Assembly (NCBI GenBank): GCA_025800285.1
Contig: JAOXRX010000063.1
Location: forward strand, 1 to 53,968
From: Alphaproteobacteria bacterium
GTDB lineage: Bacteria > Pseudomonadota > Alphaproteobacteria > JAOXRX01
Direction: 5' to 3'
DNA length: 53,968 bases
The notes below the pieces were generated by a model that saw only the letters and a list, made by a program, of their open reading frames with translations, searched no databases and was not told the origin of the DNA. Shown piece by piece: positions 50,766 through 53,968 of the stretch; the first letter of the stretch is position 1, and every line of letters begins with the position of its first letter. The position numbers were made by a program, and so were the translations under genes.

Positions 50766-51197
50766 TTAAAATCCGTCCTCATAAAAAAATTCTTTATTTT
50801 CTGTATTTTTAATAGCTTTTAATATATAGGGGACTGTATTATTAGGCAAATTATTTAAATCTAACCATTGTAAATCGCTACATTTATCAAGTTCCATATT
50901 TTTGATTTCACCATTCCATTGTTCACAGTAGAAAAAAAATTGTAAGTATTCTACATTGTTTACATAACTGTGACAAATTGTTGCAAGTTTCAAATCTTCT
51001 TTATTTATATCAATCCCTATTTCTTCCTTAGCTTCTCTAATACATGCCTGAGAAGCTGTTTCTTTTCCATCTAAATGTCCCGCAACGACCCCCCAAAAGC
51101 CATTATAGCTTTTAGCCGACCTTAGTTGAAACAAAATTTTATCATCTTTTTTTAAAAATAAATGAGCTGCCATAGGGCACTTAAATCTTTCAGTCAT
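50766..51197 (-). CDS. Nudix hydrolase
   Basis: The 143-residue protein has the Nudix box GHLDGKETASQACIREAKEE (40-59) followed by IG, with E55, E58 and E59 as metal ligands. Nudix enzymes hydrolyse nucleoside diphosphates linked to other groups, for example oxidised dNTPs, NADH or nucleotide sugars; the substrate is unknown. It is coupled to the kinase-like gene, which hints at nucleotide handling. Confidence 0.88.
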   Translation of the reverse strand: MTERFKCPMAAHLFLKKDDKILFQLRSAKSYNGFWGVVAGHLDGKETASQACIREAKEEIGIDINKEDLKLATICHSYVNNVEYLQFFFYCEQWNGEIKNMELDKCSDLQWLDLNNLPNNTVPYILKAIKNTENKEFFYEDGF

Positions 51198-51305
51198 CTT
51201 GTAATAAATTCCTTGCTTTTTAGTTATTGATATGCTACTTTTATATGGTTAGCATAATATATTTTATATTATTTTTCAATAAATAAATGAAAAAAGGGGA
51301 TCATT

Positions 51306-52292
51306 ATGTTAGATACACAATCAGAGAAGAAAATTAAACTTAAAAAGTTAACTGTAAAATTAAATTATGATAACGCAAAATGGAAAGAAGTTTATTCTGA
51401 TTATCATAAAACAATGCTTTTATTTATAACTACATCATGTCAGTTAAATTGCCCTAAATGTTTTTGTTTACCTGAGCGAATTGCAATAAAAAAAGAAATA
51501 TCATTAGAAACTATTGAAAAAATAATAAAAAACAATCCTATTGTTGATAAATATGATATAATGGGGGGAGAACCATCACTTCATTCTAATTTTTTAGATA
51601 TTTTAAATTTGTTTGAAAAGAATAATAAGAAAATTGGATTATATACAAATGCTTTATTATTAAGTAAACTTCCAACTGATTATAAAAATTTAAAAATTAA
51701 TATGGCTTTCCATTCTATAGAATCTTCAAATAGTGCTGATAAACCTATATCTAAAAGTATTGTAGATATAAATCATGTCATGAAATATTATCCTGTGAAA
51801 ATAGTGTTTTTAATGAATGAGGATAATAAAAATAATTTATTTAAATTTGTTGATTATTGTGAAAAAAATATTCCGTTGTTATCAAAAATTACTATAGGAG
51901 CTATTCGAGATGAATCTGATTATTATAATGATGATATAAAAGGTATTATACCATTGCAAGAATATGCAAATATTATACAAGATTTTATAGATAATTATAA
52001 AGGCAATTTAAATGTTGATATATTCCCTGAAGGCATTCTTTATACAGATAACTTACCAGAAAACATGCCGAATCAAATAAATAGATTTAAATCAGTATTC
52101 CCTGAAAATGATAAAGGGGAAATGGTTTATGCAGATTGTTTATATGACATAGGTATAGATAATTTAGAAGTTTTACCTGAAACCTGCAAATTAGAGTATA
52201 AAGATTTTAAAACTTGTCCTAAAACAGGAAAAACTAGATGTATTACTGATAAAATCAAATTAGTTAATATAAATAACATTACCAAGAAATAA
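51306..52292 (+). CDS. Radical SAM protein
   Basis: The 328-residue protein has the [4Fe-4S] motif CQLNCPKC (C45, C49, C52) and MGGEPSLH for SAM binding, within a partial TIM barrel. The C-terminal 55 residues hold four more Cys (in YADCLYD, PETCKL, KTCPKTG and TRC), which could bind a second cluster like SPASM or twitch domains. The product is unknown, and no precursor peptide is recognised nearby. Good ribosome site AAGGGGA. It overlaps the convergent S66 peptidase gene by 14 bp. Confidence 0.85.
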   Translation: MLDTQSEKKIKLKKLTVKLNYDNAKWKEVYSDYHKTMLLFITTSCQLNCPKCFCLPERIAIKKEISLETIEKIIKNNPIVDKYDIMGGEPSLHSNFLDILNLFEKNNKKIGLYTNALLLSKLPTDYKNLKINMAFHSIESSNSADKPISKSIVDINHVMKYYPVKIVFLMNEDNKNNLFKFVDYCEKNIPLLSKITIGAIRDESDYYNDDIKGIIPLQEYANIIQDFIDNYKGNLNVDIFPEGILYTDNLPENMPNQINRFKSVFPENDKGEMVYADCLYDIGIDNLEVLPETCKLEYKDFKTCPKTGKTRCITDKIKLVNINNITKK

Positions 52293-53181
52293 TATTTTTA
52301 GATTTTGTATTTATAGTCACCTCTTTTTCTAAAGGTAATGCTATCTTATCATCACAATGACCAGCTGGGAAATTTAATATTATAGGGATATTATAATCTT
52401 TAAAAAAATCTGCGATCATATCACTCATAGAGCAATGGAAAGGTATGTGATACTGTGGTGTTTCATAAAAATTCCCCACAATTAAACCTTTTATATTATC
52501 TAACTTACCAGCATTTTTCAATTGATATAACATTCTTTCTACTTTGAATATGAATTCTTTTTTCTCTTCTATAAATAATATTTTATTATTAAGATCAAGT
52601 TCATATGGTGTCCCCATATTAGCCATTATAATAGTTAATGTTCCTCCAGATATATTTCCTTTGCATTTACCTTCTTTTAATATTTTAATGTTTTTAGAAA
52701 TGATTTCATTTCTTAGTTTTTTATTGTTTTCTTGTTTAAGAAACTTTACTAAATATTTAAGAGTATCATGATTTTTATCACAATTTAAATATGCAATATC
52801 TATTAAGTTGGGCCCAAAAAATACATCAATATTAGGAGAGTATTTTGTTAATGCTATGTTAAGCATGCTTATATCACTATATCCTATAAAAATCTTTTTT
52901 TTATTTATAAGATTGTAGTCAATTTTATCAAGTAACCTAATGCTACCATATCCACCTTTTGCACATAATATTATATCTATATTATCGTCAATAAAAAATT
53001 CATGTAAATATTTTATTTTTTCTTCATCTGTACCAGCTAAATATCCATTTTGTTGAGAAACTTGAGGAGCAACAACAACATTAAAGTTATTATCCTTTAA
53101 AAAATTAGTTGCTGATTTCAAATAATCTTCTTTTATCCAACTTGCTGGAGCTATGATTCCTATAGTTTTTTTCATTTTCAT
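52279..53181 (-). CDS. LD-carboxypeptidase, peptidase family S66 (LdcA/MccF-like)
   Basis: The 300-residue protein has the family start IGIIAPAS, CAKGGYGSIRLLDKID, the nucleophile serine in GYSDIS, and the histidine in PAGHCDDKIALPLE. S66 enzymes cut the terminal D-Ala of muropeptide tetrapeptides (LdcA) or hydrolyse microcin C-type compounds (MccF). Length is typical. No signal peptide, so cytoplasmic. Both roles are possible; the accessory neighbourhood slightly favours a non-housekeeping use. Confidence 0.92.
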   Translation of the reverse strand: MKMKKTIGIIAPASWIKEDYLKSATNFLKDNNFNVVVAPQVSQQNGYLAGTDEEKIKYLHEFFIDDNIDIILCAKGGYGSIRLLDKIDYNLINKKKIFIGYSDISMLNIALTKYSPNIDVFFGPNLIDIAYLNCDKNHDTLKYLVKFLKQENNKKLRNEIISKNIKILKEGKCKGNISGGTLTIIMANMGTPYELDLNNKILFIEEKKEFIFKVERMLYQLKNAGKLDNIKGLIVGNFYETPQYHIPFHCSMSDMIADFFKDYNIPIILNFPAGHCDDKIALPLEKEVTINTKSKNIISW

Positions 53182-53371
53182 ACCACTTATTCATAAAAAT
53201 ATAAGAATATATTATCATATGAAAAAAACTTATGCAATCTTTTTTTATTTTTCCAAATCACTCTTCAAAAAACATTAAAATACACTCTCATAATATAATC
53301 AATATCACAGTTTATGAAAAGAGTTTATAAATTTGTTGAAATTCTTTTAATAATAATATATATAATTATAT

Positions 53372-53524
53372 ATGACTAATTATTGTGGCATAGATTTTGG
53401 TACATCCAACTCTACTCTAGGACTATATATAAACAATGAAGCATTTCTAGTTAATCTAGAACATAATCATAAAACAATTCCTTCGGCAGTTTTCTATGAA
53501 GAAGAAACTAATGAAATTATCTAA
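53372..53524 (+). pseudogene. Truncated Hsp70/YegD-like gene fragment
   Basis: The 50 codons starting MTNYCGIDFGTSNSTLGL match the phosphate-1 region of an Hsp70, followed by IPSAVFYEEETNEI as in the intact gene at 48760-50079 (IPSAILFKKNERLF). The reading then hits a stop, and the remaining 400 codons are missing. The sequence differs clearly from the intact copy, so it is a remnant of a second family member. Its stop overlaps the 3' end of the methyltransferase on the other strand, which probably marks the junction of a past replacement. Confidence 0.8.
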
Positions 53525-53944
53525 ATTCTTTCCCCCAAGATTCAAAATCATGCCCTGAAAAAGAGAGAATTATTTCACCATCTCCTTTTAATAATTTAAT
53601 TGCTTTTCTTAAAGCTTTTATTTTATCATCAATTGAAACAAATTCATTAATTACATTAAAAGAAAAAAGAACAGAATCAAATTTATTCTTAAAATCATAT
53701 TTTAAGAAATCTCCATTAATTATTTCTTGTTTTGGATATTTTTTTTTGCGATATCAACCATATCCTTATTTAGCTCTATACCTGAATATGATTTAACTTT
53801 AGAAGAATCTCTAAATATAGAGATTAAACGACCAGTTCCACTTCCAACTTCTAACACATCACCTTTAACTAAATCTAAAAAAGCTTTTTTGTCATAAGAT
53901 ATATTTTTAGTTCTTATATCATACATCGTAGCAATATTAGGCAT
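53517..53944 (-). pseudogene. Class I SAM-dependent methyltransferase with a frameshift
   Basis: The first 74 codons contain the SAM loop VLEVGSGTGRLI and the acidic SGIELNKDMVD, then run into a stop after a run of nine A residues on the minus strand (53739-53747). Dropping one frame at that run restores a reading (KYPKQEIINGDFLKYDF, SVLFSFNVINEF, then GEIILSFSGHDFESWG) that continues the methyltransferase fold to a stop at 53517-53519. Total about 141 codons. It is either a broken gene, a sequencing length error in the run, or slippage-expressed. Substrate unknown. Confidence 0.72.
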
Positions 53945-53968
53945 ATATATTTTCCTTCTTATTATATA

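Noticed and set aside
53182-53371. Gene upstream of the Hsp70 fragment
   Set aside because: Only AT-rich sequence with frequent stops in every frame; probably the promoter region of the former Hsp70 gene.

Overview
The window is about 54 kb of AT-rich DNA from a Gram-negative bacterium. Outer-membrane genes (lptF, lptG, the Lol lipoprotein exporter, an RND efflux pump), a diaminopimelate pathway and a SurA-like gene beside rsmA suggest an AT-rich alphaproteobacterium, possibly host-associated or gut-type. That placement is inference from gene content only.

Region 1 (92-10600) is an integrative element in the 3' half of a tRNA-Asp gene. A perfect 49-bp direct repeat (92-140 and 10552-10600) marks its ends. 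It carries a tyrosine integrase, an AlpA-like regulator, an HUH replication protein, two membrane proteins, a Pro/Lys-rich peptide and arrays of TGCACCAT motifs near both ends. Its left part looks like a defence module: a three-gene operon around an OLD-family ATPase-TOPRIM nuclease, divergent from a PD-(D/E)XK nuclease gene. Between them lies a roughly 210-nt stretch (3834-4043) with a promoter, several long-range and local helices and an intrinsic terminator. I read it as a structured RNA or attenuating leader, and it is the most interesting signal in the window.

Region 2 (10555-45104) is mostly chromosomal housekeeping: tRNA-Asp and tRNA-Val; cell-wall hydrolases and transpeptidases; pgeF, rsmA and a SurA-like gene; a MerT/MerP-like pair; lptG/lptF; priA; the Lol exporter; rlmE and an RsmB-like methyltransferase; a MurC-type ligase; rpsT; an RND pump; ruvA; thioredoxin; gyrA with a cysteine-rich tail; mnmA; pheA; ilvE; dapF with an aminotransferase; a nitroreductase; tRNA-Arg. 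Scattered among them are small genes for membrane-anchored charged proteins. Four of the genes here have nearly identical promoters.

Region 3 (45207-53944) is accessory in character. It holds a minus-strand cassette of six small genes, including two paralogous membrane peptides, behind a promoter followed at once by a terminator. Next come an ABC-F ATPase and an Hsp70 of the YegD type. Last is a very AT-rich group: guanylate-kinase-like, Nudix, radical SAM and S66 carboxypeptidase genes, a truncated second Hsp70 and a frameshifted methyltransferase.

All calls rest on reading sequence and motifs; no database search or folding program was run.
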